Shown: positions 44,603-56,861, counted from the stretch's first letter. The stretch: DNA of 64,000 nt from Acholoe squamosa (GCA_949317995.1 OX439044.1:53400166-53464165), one strand, 5' to 3'. The notes: generated by a model not told the origin, from the letters alone. Numbers and translations are program-made.

Positions 44603-46104
44603 CAAGGATAGTATAGGTTCCCTAGGATGTGTTACTGAGAGCATAGTCTACGGGAAGAGTGTAACAGGCCATTCCCCCCCCCCCCTCTACCTTCCTTAAA
44701 AGTAGGCTGCTTTGTGTGTTCAGTGTTGATTCCTATAAAGGATTAGGTGGTTTATGGAACTGTGCTATGCCTTTATCAGGTTGATACCAGATGGTAAGAA
44801 GGTACCAATTAAACCAAAAAATTCTGCTGAATCCAAAATTTATAGTCTTGATTCTCAGAAATTGATCAAAATTACCCAAAAATGAGGTTTGATGATGAAT
44901 ATATTTTGACAATGTGCAAAAATAATATTGAAAATATTGGAACTCTTTATAGATACAACACATAAACCTAAATTCATACCCAATCAACATATCTAAATGT
45001 TTGCCTATCTCTCAATCTGGCAAGGACTGTGCCTGTGCATCGCTCTGCCTATCCAACATACTGTCTATCCCTTAGTCTACCTTTCATTCATACCGCCTAT
45101 CTCTTGAATTCAAAGCACCTTAGGTTAGGCTATTCCCACAAGGCATAAAGGCTAAAGATGACTCCTCACATTAACTAGTCCTCTCTGTACCTACTTCCCC
45201 TAGTCTACCTATCCTTAATCTGCCAATCTTTCACTTTACCTACCCCTCATACTGACTATCCCTCAGGCCCTCATGTCTACTCTACCCGGACCAGAAGGCA
45301 GTATCTACTTCTCCTATCAGTGGCTACTGAGAATATGCTGATCAACAACTGCATTTTGCAGTAGGTACTGCTGAAATACTTCCAAAATAGCTGACTCTAC
45401 ACTGCATTTTCAGTATAGACTCAGTAGTGTACTGACTATCAACTGAGTATGCACTGCATTTTCAGGCTAGAATCAGTAGTCTACTGACTCTCAACTGAAT
45501 CTTAATAGATACCAAAAATGTTACACTCTGTGCAGCAGCATAGATGCAGTAGTCTACTGACTATCTACTGGTATCGCTCTGTCCATTCATGGATTATCTA
45601 TTGTGCTACCGACCTGATGCTTCTGAGACCATAGTCCATAGTGTGAATGTCAGTATAGTTGTAAACGGTAATCAAAAGATTCAGTAATGAAATTCTGAAA
45701 CTATCCAGTGTTTGTGAAGAAAAGCATAATTATACCTTTGCATATAATTATGTTATTGAGTTCCAGTAATGGATACACATTGATGTTGGGGTGTGTGAAA
45801 ACGAGGAAGTAGTCCCTGACTTTATGTAGGGCATAAATGTACTGAATCATCAAGTATTATTTTGATCACCATCGTGACACTTTTTTTTTATATAGTATAC
45901 ATGTATCATTGATAATTACAAAGCTGCTGTCTTATCACTTAAACATCAATAAAATGCAAGGCATTCTACTATAGCAGTACTTGATCAGACATGCCTACTC
46001 TTACCCTCTTGCTATGATAGAAGTTACCCAGTACTACTGAATCAATACTGCCCCCCCCTCCTATATGAGTTGTATGCACCACTAGGGAGTAATGACAGCT
46101 CCAC

Positions 46105-46198
46105 ATAGCTGATGGGGTGGTGGCTCAGGGGGCTAATGCGTTAGTACAGTAATCAGAAGATCCCAAGTTCAAGTCCAGCAAGGACCACCTAGAAAGGC
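46105..46198 (+). repeat. tRNA-like SINE head
   Basis: A-box-like GTGGCTCAGGGGGC and B-box-like AAGTTCAAGTCC lie about 40 bp apart. No duplication was found. It lies just left of the palindromic MITE. Confidence 0.4.
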
Positions 46199-46206
46199 AT
46201 TGGTAG

Positions 46207-46508
46207 CACGGGCGTGGACTGGTTACCAGATTTAGTCTTGTGTAGGTGTTATCCATATGCTATAGTAAGGGTGAGAAAGTAAAGGGAACAGTGCTGCCCT
46301 CTGGTGCCTTTATTTGCTATGCACAGACCTTGATTACGGAGGTGAGTGGTGACTTTGCCAAAGTAACCACTCACCTCTGTAATCAAGGTCTGTGCATAGC
46401 AAATAAAGGCACCAGAGGGCAGCACTGTTCCCTTTACTTTCTCACCCTTACTATAGCATATGGATAACACCTACACAGACTAAATCTGGTAACCAGTCCA
46501 CGCCCATG
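46207..46508. mobile_element. hAT-like palindromic MITE, copy 1
   Basis: 302 bp and almost entirely self-complementary, with its centre at 46358. The same 73-codon frame appears on both strands as a by-product. The ends are CACGGGCGTGG and CATGGGCGTGG (reverse complement). It is flanked by perfect 8-bp direct repeats ATTGGTAG (46199-46206 and 46509-46516). An 8-bp duplication and CA-starting ends fit the hAT superfamily. Confidence 0.85.
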
Positions 46509-47144
46509 ATTGGTAGTGCCAGTACTGAAGCAGCGGCTGCTCCTTTTATGCTTCTACCTGCCCCCAGCAGTAGTTTTCAGTATGATCTACTGCTCACCTA
46601 CTGCTATAGCAGCAGTCATGCAGTAGTGCTGATTGAACACTGCCCCTACCCCATATATGGTCATGCAGCATTAAATAAGTAGATACTGTTTAAATGCTGC
46701 CATCTCATTTACATAATTGGGACAACTGATTCAATACTGTTTGCATGCTGCTTATACTACTGTTCTGCTACTGAACCACCGCTGTCATGTTCTGTGTGCT
46801 GAGCAGTAGAATGCCAGTAGATGCTGATATGGTACTGTTTCTAATGCTGCTTTCACACTGAATGACTACTGTCACACCACACTGTTTTTCTACTGTTTAA
46901 ATACTGATTTTCTACTGCATTTTGGTCCGGGTATATTGTTCATCTGAGCCATAACGGTTAACAGTGCATTCCTTATCATGTCTACTAGACTAGTCTACAG
47001 GTCTACCTTAATAATGCCTATCATGGTGCCTATCCCCTAGCCTGCATATCACTCATGCTTACCCCTCAGCCTCTTGAATTACCATGTTTATCTGTATATG
47101 TCTCACCATGCTTATCATTATACTTGATTAGGTAGACTAAGGGA

Positions 47145-47495
47145 TCCCACTTGGCTAAAAAATGTCTTTTAATGTTAAAATAACGTTTTATTTGGTTCCT
47201 AAGTTTGCCAAATGCTTTTTCAACATTGGAATAAGATCAAAAAACCTTTTTCATATATTATAAAATCTTTTGTTTTATTTCAGGTTAAAAGGTGTTTTCT
47301 GACATAAAATAAACATAACATAAAAAGTTTATACAAAACGTTTTTTTTTTATGTTGAAAACACAAACATTGAAAACTGTTTTAAAAAGATGTTTTTAAGA
47401 TATTTTTCAACATTTTGTTATCAACATTTTTACCCAAACCTAAAAAAAAAACGTTTGCAAACATTGAAAAAAAAACATTTTTTTGCCAAGTGGGA
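47145..47495. mobile_element. MITE with TCCCACTTGGC ends
   Basis: Terminal inverted repeats TCCCACTTGGCTAAAAAATG and, at the right, CATTTTTTTGCCAAGTGGGA. The interior is AT-rich with AACATTTT/AAAATGTT words. It sits at the centre of the large fold-back. The flanks are GA and TA, so the duplication is unclear. Confidence 0.75.
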
Positions 47496-47497
47496 TA

Positions 47498-47956
47498 TAT
47501 GTGACCCATCCTAACAAAATGGTATGGAAGTCGCAAATAGAAAATGTTTAGATATTGCCATATTCATTTACAGCTCATCAAGAGCTTTCATTTGGTATAT
47601 GATACTTGCATATTTGAACCAGGTTGCTGTCTGTGTGTATTCTAGCAGTAAATGTTGTTGTATCAATTAATAAAAGATTAAACTGAGATAATTAACATAT
47701 TAAACATAAAATAATTAATAAATCCTATACAATTCCTATGTAATTCTATATAACACATAAGTTATAGCCATGTCTATTTGGCATTTGGGGCTTAAATTAA
47801 GTTTAGGAAGCAAGGATTCTAAATAACAACTAACCATATGTAAGAAAAATGCTAAAATATCATTTTTTTTTAATTTTGATATTTTTGACACTATGCGATT
47901 TGAAAAGGCTTCTACATGTGCGACTTTAGTACCAATTTGTAAGGATGGGTCACATA
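47498..47956. mobile_element. TA-flanked MITE with TATGTGACCCATCC ends
   Basis: The ends TATGTGACCCATCCT and AGGATGGGTCACATA are perfect reverse complements with TA on both sides (47496-47497, 47957-47958). No ORF. It directly abuts the previous MITE. Confidence 0.8.
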
Positions 47957-48877
47957 TACCATGAAGGATGGGTATATGGAAGGATATGTAATATGGATGA
48001 TAGGTAGATGTAAGGTAGAGGTAGACTGTTGGATTGATACCTTAGGGGATAGGTTGACTTAGATTTGGTCATTATAATGAAGATTGGTTGTGATGGCCAG
48101 AAAAACTATAAAGTGAGCATGAGGGATAGGACCTGTATTCAAAAGGATAGGCAACAAGGGGGATAGGAAGCATGTGTAATAAACAGTTTAGGATATAGGC
48201 ACAGAGAGTACCTTGTAAGATGAGCATTATTTAAAGGAAACATGGATGCTAGGTAATATGACAGAAGTCAAACATGGGGGATATGCAGAGTTGGGGGATA
48301 GTCACCATGAGAGATAGGTAAAATTAACAATAGGCAGATTGAGGATAGGAAGACTAATGAAATGTACAGAGAAAGTTAGGTAAGAGGTAAACATTGATCC
48401 TTTAACCCTTTTGATGGAAAACCTTATTAAACTAAAGATTTCAAGAGAGAGGTATTATGAGTGATAGGTAGACTGAGAGATAGGCAGTATGTGGGATAGG
48501 CAGAACCATGCACATACATAGTTGTCAGGTTGAGAGATAGGAAGACATTGGGATATGTAGATTGAGGTACTGACTTTGATTAGCATGTTGCATTTATAAA
48601 AAGTCCCAATAATCTTTTATATTAATTTGTATGTTTTTAAAATATTCTCATCATCAAACGTCATTTTTAGTTACTTTCAGTCAATTTCTGAGAATCAAGA
48701 TCACGAATTTTGGATTCAGCAGGATTTTTTGGTATAGGTGGTACCTTGTTTGCATTTAATATCAGTCTGATAAAGATTCCTTGCATCTCCATAAACCCCC
48801 TTATCTTACATAGGACTCAATACTGAACATAAAAGGGAGCCTACTTTTAAGAGGGGTAGAGGGGGGGGTGGTCTGGT

Positions 48878-49249
48878 GGCTGTTGCTAAACTATTGGAAG
48901 TCACTTCTTTTGGAGCTGTACTTCCAAAAACGGAAGGGACTCATCTTTGGTAATCTCTTCCCTATTGCATTGCAAAATATCACTTCCCAACAGAAGTGGT
49001 CCGGAAGTGGTTAGAAACAACCCCTCAACTGGAAGTTGCTTCCTACACTCTGTCGCATAAGTATGTAGGCATGGGCAGTCTGGGAAGCACTCAGGTGTGA
49101 CCATTTTTCGCAACACAGTTTGATTTATGGGAAAGTGACTATGTCTGGGCTACAGTGTCGGAAGTGATTCTGAGTGGTTAAGTAGAGGCGGGACATGGGA
49201 GTGAGGTACCTATCCTGAAAAGCAACAACTCAATCTTTTTGCAACAGCC
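48878..49249. mobile_element. Probable insertion in the right fold-back arm
   Basis: A block missing from the left arm is bounded by GGCTGTTGC and its reverse complement GCAACAGCC. Inside, GGAAGT/ACTTCC words recur in both directions. Confidence 0.5.
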
Positions 49250-49310
49250 TCCTGTACTATAGGGCTCTATGAAGTAACATATCCTAGGGAGCCTATACTA
49301 TCCTTGATCC

Positions 49311-50740
49311 TAATACCTGGGACCGGTACTTAGCCACGCTAAGCTTCAGCGGGGTTGGGCTTAATTGAAGAACTAAACACAATCCTAAAACAGATGTTGA
49401 ACACTTATTTATTACATATATCATGTTTTGAATTCATGTGCATCAATGAGTCTGCAATGCTTTAGGCTGTGTTAATACTAAACATAGGAAAGACTATAAT
49501 CTCTCCCAGCACTTTTTGCCCTAGGGTACAATAAATCAATAGCGTATCCCTTTCGTCACAGAAACTTCAGACAGGCCCAACAAAATTTTATTTATCACCT
49601 GATGAAGGCCTACATGTGCTGAAACGTTGTGATCTACATGATTTATTATGGTTTAATAAAAACAACTGAAATTAATGTTTTGTTGTCCTAGTTGTGTCTA
49701 TTATATAATTATAATTAAAATTTTATTTGAGAGAATCCACGGACATGGGTACTTTCCTCATTATTTTAGATAATACTTCCCTATTAAAGTATCATTATCT
49801 TTTCCTATGCGCAAGTACAACAAACATTATTGATGAGTGGAAGATAGGTACAAAAATGTCGAAATGTATTGTGCTCAATTAAGAATAAATTGAAGTTGCA
49901 AAAATCAATTTTATCCCTAGGGGAGTGACAATTCATCAACAGGGGTGTTGAGTTTCCACAGACACGGAAATGATCATGCCCTAAGGTACTGCATGCAGTT
50001 CTAGTTGTTGTATGTCATTAAAGTTAACTTAATGATGGTATAAAAATATGGGTTATCAAAGATAATGCTAGCTTTTTAATTTAAAGAGACGTGTATAATA
50101 AACGTGTCAATTCTATTGCAATAATGTGATACTAAGGTTTCATTTAGTGCTATCATGTAATGGAACCCCTCATATTTCTTTTCAAATTTCTTTTCGGTAT
50201 ATTAAAAAAAAAGAAAGAAATGAATATCCAACCCTAGATCTTTGAGCTATGTTACTAGAAACACACAATATTCTCTTTTTGGCCTGATAGAGACATGTGA
50301 TGATGATAAGTTAATTCCTTCTCAGGGTTACCAAAGCCTTACAAGTTACAGCCTACACCTGAGGGTGGCCATTTCCCATGTCAACTGTGTGTCCACAGTG
50401 CGATAACATTTGTTACAACAAATACATCATTCATATCCGACAGTCTTTGATCAGCTAATACAACTGAATGCACCAAATCTAACAAGTTTGATTTTATCAT
50501 CGGAAATGAATGACAAAAGTAGTTTTACCATTGGAAATGAATGGCACAAGTCTTTTTTAACATCAGAAATGAACGAAGGTTTTGTCGTTACAAATTCTGT
50601 CGCCCTGTGGACACACGACTTAACAACCAATAAAAGTATAAGGCACTGTTATATTTAATTAATATTCTGAGGCTGGTAGTGCAGCAGATCAAGTATAGTC
50701 TGGGGGATGACTGTGGGGGACTTCGACCTTCACCACACTG
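49311..50740. other. Intergenic DNA
   Basis: No gene is supported. A CTGATGA-N15-GAAAC motif lies at 49599-49625. A weak tRNA-like stretch at about 50670-50735 precedes the second palindromic MITE. Confidence 0.4.
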
Positions 50741-51519
50741 CATGGGCGTGTATTAGTTACCAAGTTGAGTCCTTGTAGTTGTTATCTATATACTAAGGAG
50801 AGGGTGTGACACTCTAGGGCTGATGCTGCCCTCTGGTAGCTCTATTCCTATGCATAGACATTGGTGACAGAGGTGAGGGGGGACTTTGCCAAAGTCCCCC
50901 CTCACCTCTGTCTTCCATGGCTATGTGTATAGGAAATAGTTCAAAGGGTATCTGCCAGAGGGCAGCAAATAGTTGGGGATCCAGCTCATCGAGATGGACT
51001 AGTGCTGGTGTTGAGAGCAGCACAAGATATCAGACATGGATCTGGGTAATTTGATAGTGCTGATAATGAATCTGAGGTGCGTATCTTTATATCTAGGTTG
51101 GAACAAGGTCAAATTAAAGGCCAAAGGTCAAAATTTGAAATTTACTATAGAAGAGTGAGAGAACTTACTTCCATTCATTAACACTAGAGGTCCTCAGTGC
51201 ACAATGGATTTTCCATTCATATGTATCCTAAGTTGATTTGGACCCATTACGATTGCATTGAGACCTTTGACCTTATATTTGACCTTGTTCCGACCTAGAT
51301 ATGAAGATACGCACCTCAGATTCGTTATCAGCACTATCAAATTGCCCAGATCCATGTCTGATATCTTGTGCTGCTCTCAGCACCAGGAGATTTTTAAATA
51401 TTGATATTTGAGCTGGCTGGATCCCCAACTAAAATGTCCTTGAGTGGCCGACCCTCTCTTAGTATTATGGATAATACATACTCAGTCTGTACTTGGTATT
51501 GAATTAGTACACGCCCATG
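50741..51519. mobile_element. hAT-like palindromic MITE, copy 2, with nested element
   Basis: The ends are CATGGGCGTGTATTAG and, in reverse complement at the right, CATGGGCGTGTACTAA. It is flanked by perfect 8-bp repeats CCACACTG (50733-50740, 51520-51527). The left part shares with copy 1 the GTTATC-ATAT-CTAAG stretch, a CTGCCCTCTGG box and the palindromic centre GAGGTGAG...ACTTTGCCAAAGT...CTCACCTC. The right arm is split by an inner inverted-repeat element (50971-51430). Confidence 0.85.
50971..51430. mobile_element. Inner fold-back nested in copy 2
   Basis: The ends AGTTGGGGATCCAGC and GCTGGATCCCCAACT pair. Long arms follow: 51000-51130 is matched by 51260-51400, including CTGATATCTTGTGCTGCTCT. 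The interior has no ORF. The insertion breaks the outer MITE arm, so it came later. Confidence 0.75.
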
Positions 51520-52191
51520 CCACACTGTAATACCGCACGTTGCTATTTACAGCACTTTGCTTTTAATTTTAGAAAACAGTTAGAAGTGCTGTCAGTATAA
51601 ACCTAATGACTCTACAGTAAATGGCCCCGTAACCAGTACACACCAATGTATATTTACAATTGAGGCTCAGAGTGCAGGAATGAGCCTGTTACATAGCTTT
51701 TTGATTAAGAAAGATTCCAGGGGGTCTGGGTAGGAAGAGGCCAAACCCATAGTCAATAACGCTGAGGAATAGCCGAAAAGCAGCTTGGATGATAAATCAG
51801 TCCCACATTAATCAGAATGAAGCTGGAACAAGTACTTCATTTTGACCATGATAAATACAGATGCCATAATACATCATCTATAATATGCATGAACTATGTA
51901 ATCCCTATAGTTTGCTGCATATTGATTGTCATTTCTTATCTTAATTTTGGTATGAGAAGTCATGGCCTCTCTTGCCCGTATCAAGGCAGGGTGAGCTCTT
52001 GCATAACAGCTATCTGCTGCTTTGGCCTCACAACTAGAGACTAGGGCAGAGAAAACTACAGGAAATAATCTGTAGCAAGGCAACAATATTGTATTGATCA
52101 GAACCTTAAAGGAGAACTAAGTTCCTCGTGGTTTTCTTTTTCCAAATCCAACATGACTAGGTTGACTTAGCAAATACTTTTAGATAATCTT

Positions 52192-52196
<5 letters not shown>

Positions 52197-52275
<79 letters not shown>
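52197..52275. repeat. TA microsatellite
   Basis: About 39 uninterrupted TA units. Confidence 0.95.
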
Positions 52276-52279
<4 letters not shown>

Positions 52280-53339
52280 TCTACTGATGAAGGTTGGTCG
52301 CTACTCTCTTGTAAAAGTCAACAGAATTTCTACATTTTTGTTTATTAAGTGCATTAAATCATACTGAATTGATGTATGAAAGGAATAATGGGGAGGGGGT
52401 GTCCCAGGCTCCTTTATAAAATATAAATTTTTGAAAAATAAAAGAATTTTAGGGTAATTTCCTATTTAGGGTCTCAACTTTCGAGGGTTATGTCACACTG
52501 CTCTAGAAAATTTCTCTAGTCAATCCAACTCGACCTAAAGTTATAGGTTTATAGGGGACACTGAGATCTAAATGTGCCTTTTTTTTAATTAACAGATTTA
52601 GATGATTTTTAAAAGTTTTACCCCTAAAAAAAGCACTAAAATCTAGACTTTTCACAATGTCACACTCCCCTTTTTCATCTACGACCAGGTCCAATTTAAT
52701 GCACACTCAAGTTGAGAGTCCAAAATCTATATTAATTATTCACATTAGGCTGGCAGTTGTGTCATCCAAAAAATATTGGACAGAGCTGAGGGCATTATTT
52801 GTGATTTTTGAGGATTATTTTGCATATCTCTGAATTTATGGCAATGTAAAATCCAGCAACTTGGCCATATTCTATCTGGAATTAGTGTGAAATGCTTGCA
52901 ATATCACTAGTAATTTGTTCCTTATGAATACTCTGTCCATACCAAATATCAAATATCTCCTATTACTTAGCTGTCTATAGCAGATAATGTGGCTAAAATT
53001 ATGGTGTGGACAATGCACTTGCCAGATCTTACATACAAAAGGCCTTCAGAAAAGGCTGCAGAAGAAAATAATTGAGAAACTTAGTTATTATAATATTATG
53101 CATTAAATTTAAGTCCTAAACTGTCAGTATGCAGAAATCGTTTCATCTAGCTAAGATATTTAAGACAGGAGGTGAGGGTGAAAATTGATTGTTTTAACAC
53201 TATTTTGTTGTAGCATCTTTGCTCGAAAGTTGAGACCCCGAAAAAAGAAATTGCCCTTTAATTTTCTTCCCTAAAATGAAAGACAAATGTGAAAACTTTC
53301 TTGATTTTACTTTATATCAACCTTTACTCACAGAAACAT

Positions 53340-53520
53340 GAAATTTCACACATAGAAAGCCTTCCCTGGTGGCCAAAGCCACTACTAAAATTCCCCCCTG
53401 GAGGCGTGTTTCCCCCGTTGGGCCATATCACCCACCAGGAGACGACACTGGATTCAGCACTTAGGAAGGCAAGATCATTGGCTCCCGTGCCTATGGTAGT
53501 GTCTATCCCTGCTCACATAT
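53340..53520 (+). repeat. Dispersed repeat, copy 2
   Basis: Related to 13565-13775 by the CCCTGGTGGCCAAA start, the CCCC-rich middle and the TTTCCCCC-TTGGCC-type stretch. Confidence 0.5.
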
Positions 53521-53564
53521 AATATCACCCACCAATACACTGAGGAACCACCAAATAACAACTA

Positions 53565-54924
53565 GGATAAAATCAACGAGTCTTGATCAATTCAAGGGTG
53601 CTGAATTCAGAAATCATGACGATATTATTTGACATAAGAGATGCATAATTCAGATAACATACTTTTCAGTGATGTATTGCATGAGAAGATACTCCTGATA
53701 GTTTTGGAGGAATGGCTTGCTAAATATGGGTGGGTATAACCCTATATCCAGAATCTCAATAAGCTCTAGGTCTGATTGGTCGTGAGATGCATATAATAAT
53801 TAGCATAATTTTTGCAAATTAGGTAAATTAGCATAAAATTATGTTCTTTTGTCCATAATTGTTGGTATTTATGAAAAACATTGTATTCTCCATAAGAAAT
53901 ACCCTGAAGCAGTTTTAGGCCTATCTTCCCTATTCTTGCTCATAGTGGTGCCCCCTGGTGGCTAAATTAGGAATGTAATGCCGCAGGAACCCCCATTTCT
54001 GCTTGCTGGCTCACTTTTATCTATGCATCTTTAACCAAAATCATACTAAAGCCAGAGTTTTGGCAGAAGAGGATTGGAAATTTGTACATAATGTCCTATA
54101 TGCCTAAATATGCACCATTTCAACTTTTGTGGTAATCGGATGATAATGTCCAGAGATATAGGATTTTCAAAACCGACCTACATATGGGTCGTTAGGAAAA
54201 TCCATAGGCCACACCTTATAGTGAACTGTGTATATTCAAGGTCAAGCCTTATGACCTTAACCTTGAGCAAGGTCACCCATATTATATTATGAGGGTCATA
54301 TAGCATCACCTAATTTCAAAATTTGATAAACCTAGGCTAAGCTATAATGGAAATATAAAGTGATAACATTCTAATTCATATCTATACAAACTACATACCT
54401 ATGCATAGGAATCCAGACCCCCTATCTTCCTAACAACCTACATGTAGGTCACCTTTGAACAATAGGCCATATCTTAGAAAGTTATGTCTCTGTGACAACC
54501 ACATTTTGCATGCATAAACTTATATAATAGTTTTCCAAATCAACTAACTTTTGAATGCCAGGCACTAAGTTATTTGATGAAAAGACCAGATTCATTTTTC
54601 CAGTATGTATATTTGCCCATTTTCAGATTTTGTATTATTTTGGTTGCCATGGCAACCATACAAAAATTGGTTGGCAACTTGATTTTTGAGTTATATGGAA
54701 TATTTAAGGGAGGAACATTAAAATATTATTGGAATATAATGTATCTTATTTTCTCAAGAGGAGGGGTATGTGTCCTTTATGGTACTACAAGTGACCTACA
54801 TGTAGGTCGTTAGTATAATCTGGGTTAACATCAAATAACTCAGAAATGAGAAGAAACCCAACAATTCCATTGTGATTTCTAAATTCAGCACCCTTGAATT
54901 GACCAAGATCAGATAGTTTTATCC
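53565..54924. mobile_element. 1.36-kb TIR element, unassigned
   Basis: Inverted terminal repeats of about 54 bp, starting GGATAAAA and including TCAATTCAAGGGTGCTGAAT. The interior has no ORF. It carries an RFX-type palindrome (54642-54657) and three copies of a palindromic ACCTACATGTAGGT-type word (about 54176, 54431, 54791). Confidence 0.7.
54642..54657. promoter_or_regulatory. RFX-type X-box palindrome
   Basis: GGTTGCCATGGCAACC, identical to the site at 1084-1099, inside the TIR element. Not near a visible promoter. Confidence 0.4.
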
Positions 54925-54998
54925 CAGCTGTTCTCCGAAAGTGCAAAAATATTCCTCCGTGATATCAGCTACTAGTATGACATTGTATGAATGTAATA

Positions 54999-55112
54999 TA
55001 TGATGATTATGCTTGCACAAGTGCCTTTTAGGTACTGATAGAGGCATGAGGCGGATCCAAGAGGCTCTATCAAGTACCTAAAAGGCATGTGTGCAAGCAT
55101 AATCATCACACA
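54999..55112. repeat. Short hairpin element
   Basis: The arms (54999-55052, 55065-55112) pair through GATTATGCTTGCAC and CCTTTTAGGTACT. No ORF. Confidence 0.65.
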
Positions 55113-55726
55113 TTGAATTTATACCACAGTCTGCACCTTTAGGATGCATTAGAATGCATCAGAATGCATCCTGCATTCACTGATATACAAACATTATATG
55201 GTATCCATAGGGTCCCAAACATAAGACTCATCTAACCCAGCACCATTGTCCAGCCCTGGGAGTATTGGATAGAATGAAGCACTTTTGTTCAGAAAATCCC
55301 AGGATCGATCCCAGCCCATGCTGAGCTTTTCCAGTATGAACCACTGTCAAAGCTATGTCATAGCTGCTGTCACATATGAGAAAAGTACAGTAAAAGAACA
55401 CTGTCAATATTCAAGTGTTAACTCGGTGCCCCTATCCTATGATATAAGCTCTCAGATTATCCAGTTTGGGCACCCAAAATCATTCTGAAATGTGATAACC
55501 GTGATATAACAGGTGGTGGAAAACATGGCTTACGCTACACTCTCAGCCCGAACTGTAAATAGGCTATGAAGATCACTGTAGCGGATACTGTACAACACAC
55601 ATTGGGTCATTGGATTTGTACTGACAGCACCTACCATTGTCTTCAAGAAGCAATCTACTGTAAAACTCTTGCCGTGGTCTGACAGTTCACACTTCATTAT
55701 ATGCTTGAACAGCCACTAAGATATAC
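55113..55726. other. Flank of gypsy element 2
   Basis: Nothing recognised. GAATGCATC-type words are tandem at about 55148-55175. Confidence 0.4.
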
Positions 55727-56089
55727 TGTAATGGTTCGTTTCGACTTATATGTTGGGTGGCTCGTTGGCTCGCTTATCACTAGAGATACCAACACAACAC
55801 GAGTAGTTTGGGTTGGGCAAAGCCCCGGATACCCCTACCTCTCGGGTAGGACTTTATTCAATATTTCAACAGGTTATACTGAGCGTCTTGACTGGACCAT
55901 GTCCAGTCCCCTTCTGCCGCTCGTCCGGCTTCTTAGTAGAAGCTGGACACGAGGCATGGTGCTGCCCCCTCTTGTACCAACGGGGTATCGCAAAGCGACA
56001 CCTAGCTGGCATAGAAGGAACAAGCACCACACGAACACGTCTCTCGGATGAACGGCACTAATATATATACAACGATGCCGGCCCCTACA
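55727..56089 (-). repeat. 3' LTR of gypsy element 2
   Basis: Begins TGTAATGG and ends GCCCCTACA in plus orientation (363 bp). The position next to a polypurine tract and the end bases match element 1. The partner LTR is outside the window, so the borders are inferred. Confidence 0.75.
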
Positions 56090-56100
56090 CCACCCCCACT
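56090..56100 (-). other. Polypurine tract of element 2
   Basis: Minus-strand AGTGGGGGTGG next to the 3' LTR, similar to that of element 1. Confidence 0.65.
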
Positions 56101-56861
56101 AGACTATACCTAGGGTTGGGTGTATTTAAATAATACCTATTGTTAACTTTATACAATAATAAATAATACACGAATAGGTATGTCTATACATAAGTGTTCG
56201 TATAGAAAATAGAACATTAAGGGGCATAATAAATAATATATACATGATGAGGCATCGTCGCATATAACCCGAAGTAACTAATAATAACAATTAGGAAGTG
56301 GTGCCTTATGCACCATCAACCTAGGGTAGTAAATGGTAACAATGTTACAGTGTTATTATAGTAGTAGAGACGCAATAAAAGGTTGTAGATGTGTAGTTAA
56401 ATGGTATTAACCGTATTTTATAGTAGTAACTAACCGACCCGAGGTGGGGTAAATAACCCGAGAAAAATTTTGTTTGATTTAATTACAAGAATATAAATAT
56501 TAGATATAAAAATAGCTTTACATAAGATATTAATACTGATAATATTAGACGTCCTACCAGGGTAGTAGGATCGCCCTTACAAAATACCGGACTTCCGGCG
56601 AATCTGGAACGACTGGTTTCTGCAGCTCCACCCGGCGATATGTATGTGGTGGCAAGCCACGTTGCTGTTATGTTGTGCCCTGATGAAGGTGGGAAGATGG
56701 AGCCCCGGTTAGGTGTAGTGATCCTTTTTGGCGTCTCGGGTTAGCGTCCATCTTCACTGCAGGTTCCTTCCTAGATCAGCGAGTCCAGTGTAAGGATAAG
56801 TACCTCTGGCATGATAGATGCCTTTACCCTCGGGTACGATAAGGAACCATCAGATGGACAC
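56101..56861 (-). other. 3' non-coding region of element 2
   Basis: AT-rich, about 0.76 kb between ORF4 and the polypurine tract. No ORF. Confidence 0.55.

Larger units (their letters stand above)
45285..46931. mobile_element. TA-flanked TIR element in the left arm
   Basis: The ends are CCCGGACCAGAAGGCAGTA and, in reverse complement at the right, CCCGGACCAAAATGCAGTA. A TA lies on each side (45283-45284 and 46932-46933), as in Tc1/mariner-type MITEs. The interior has no ORF and is full of CAGTA/TACTG words. It is itself interrupted by the palindromic element 46207-46508. Confidence 0.75.
44603..49310. repeat. Large fold-back element with nested insertions
   Basis: The outer ends match in reverse complement (CAAGGATAGTATAGG near 44603, its complement near 49275-49300). 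Matching continues inward: 44690-44940 pairs with 48640-48880, and the GCCTATCTCTCA-type stretch 45000-45280 pairs with 48280-48560. Without later insertions each arm would be about 0.9-1.0 kb. Insertions lie in the left arm (45285-46931), at the loop (47145-47956) and in the right arm (48878-49249). Confidence 0.75.
51528..53564. other. Intergenic DNA with a TA microsatellite
   Basis: No gene is supported. TA repeats are at 52197-52275, and a second copy of the PWWPKP-type dispersed repeat is at about 53340-53520. Confidence 0.4.

Noticed and set aside
46246-46470. Identical 73-aa frames on both strands
   Set aside because: They are a by-product of the near-perfect palindrome of the MITE, not a gene pair.
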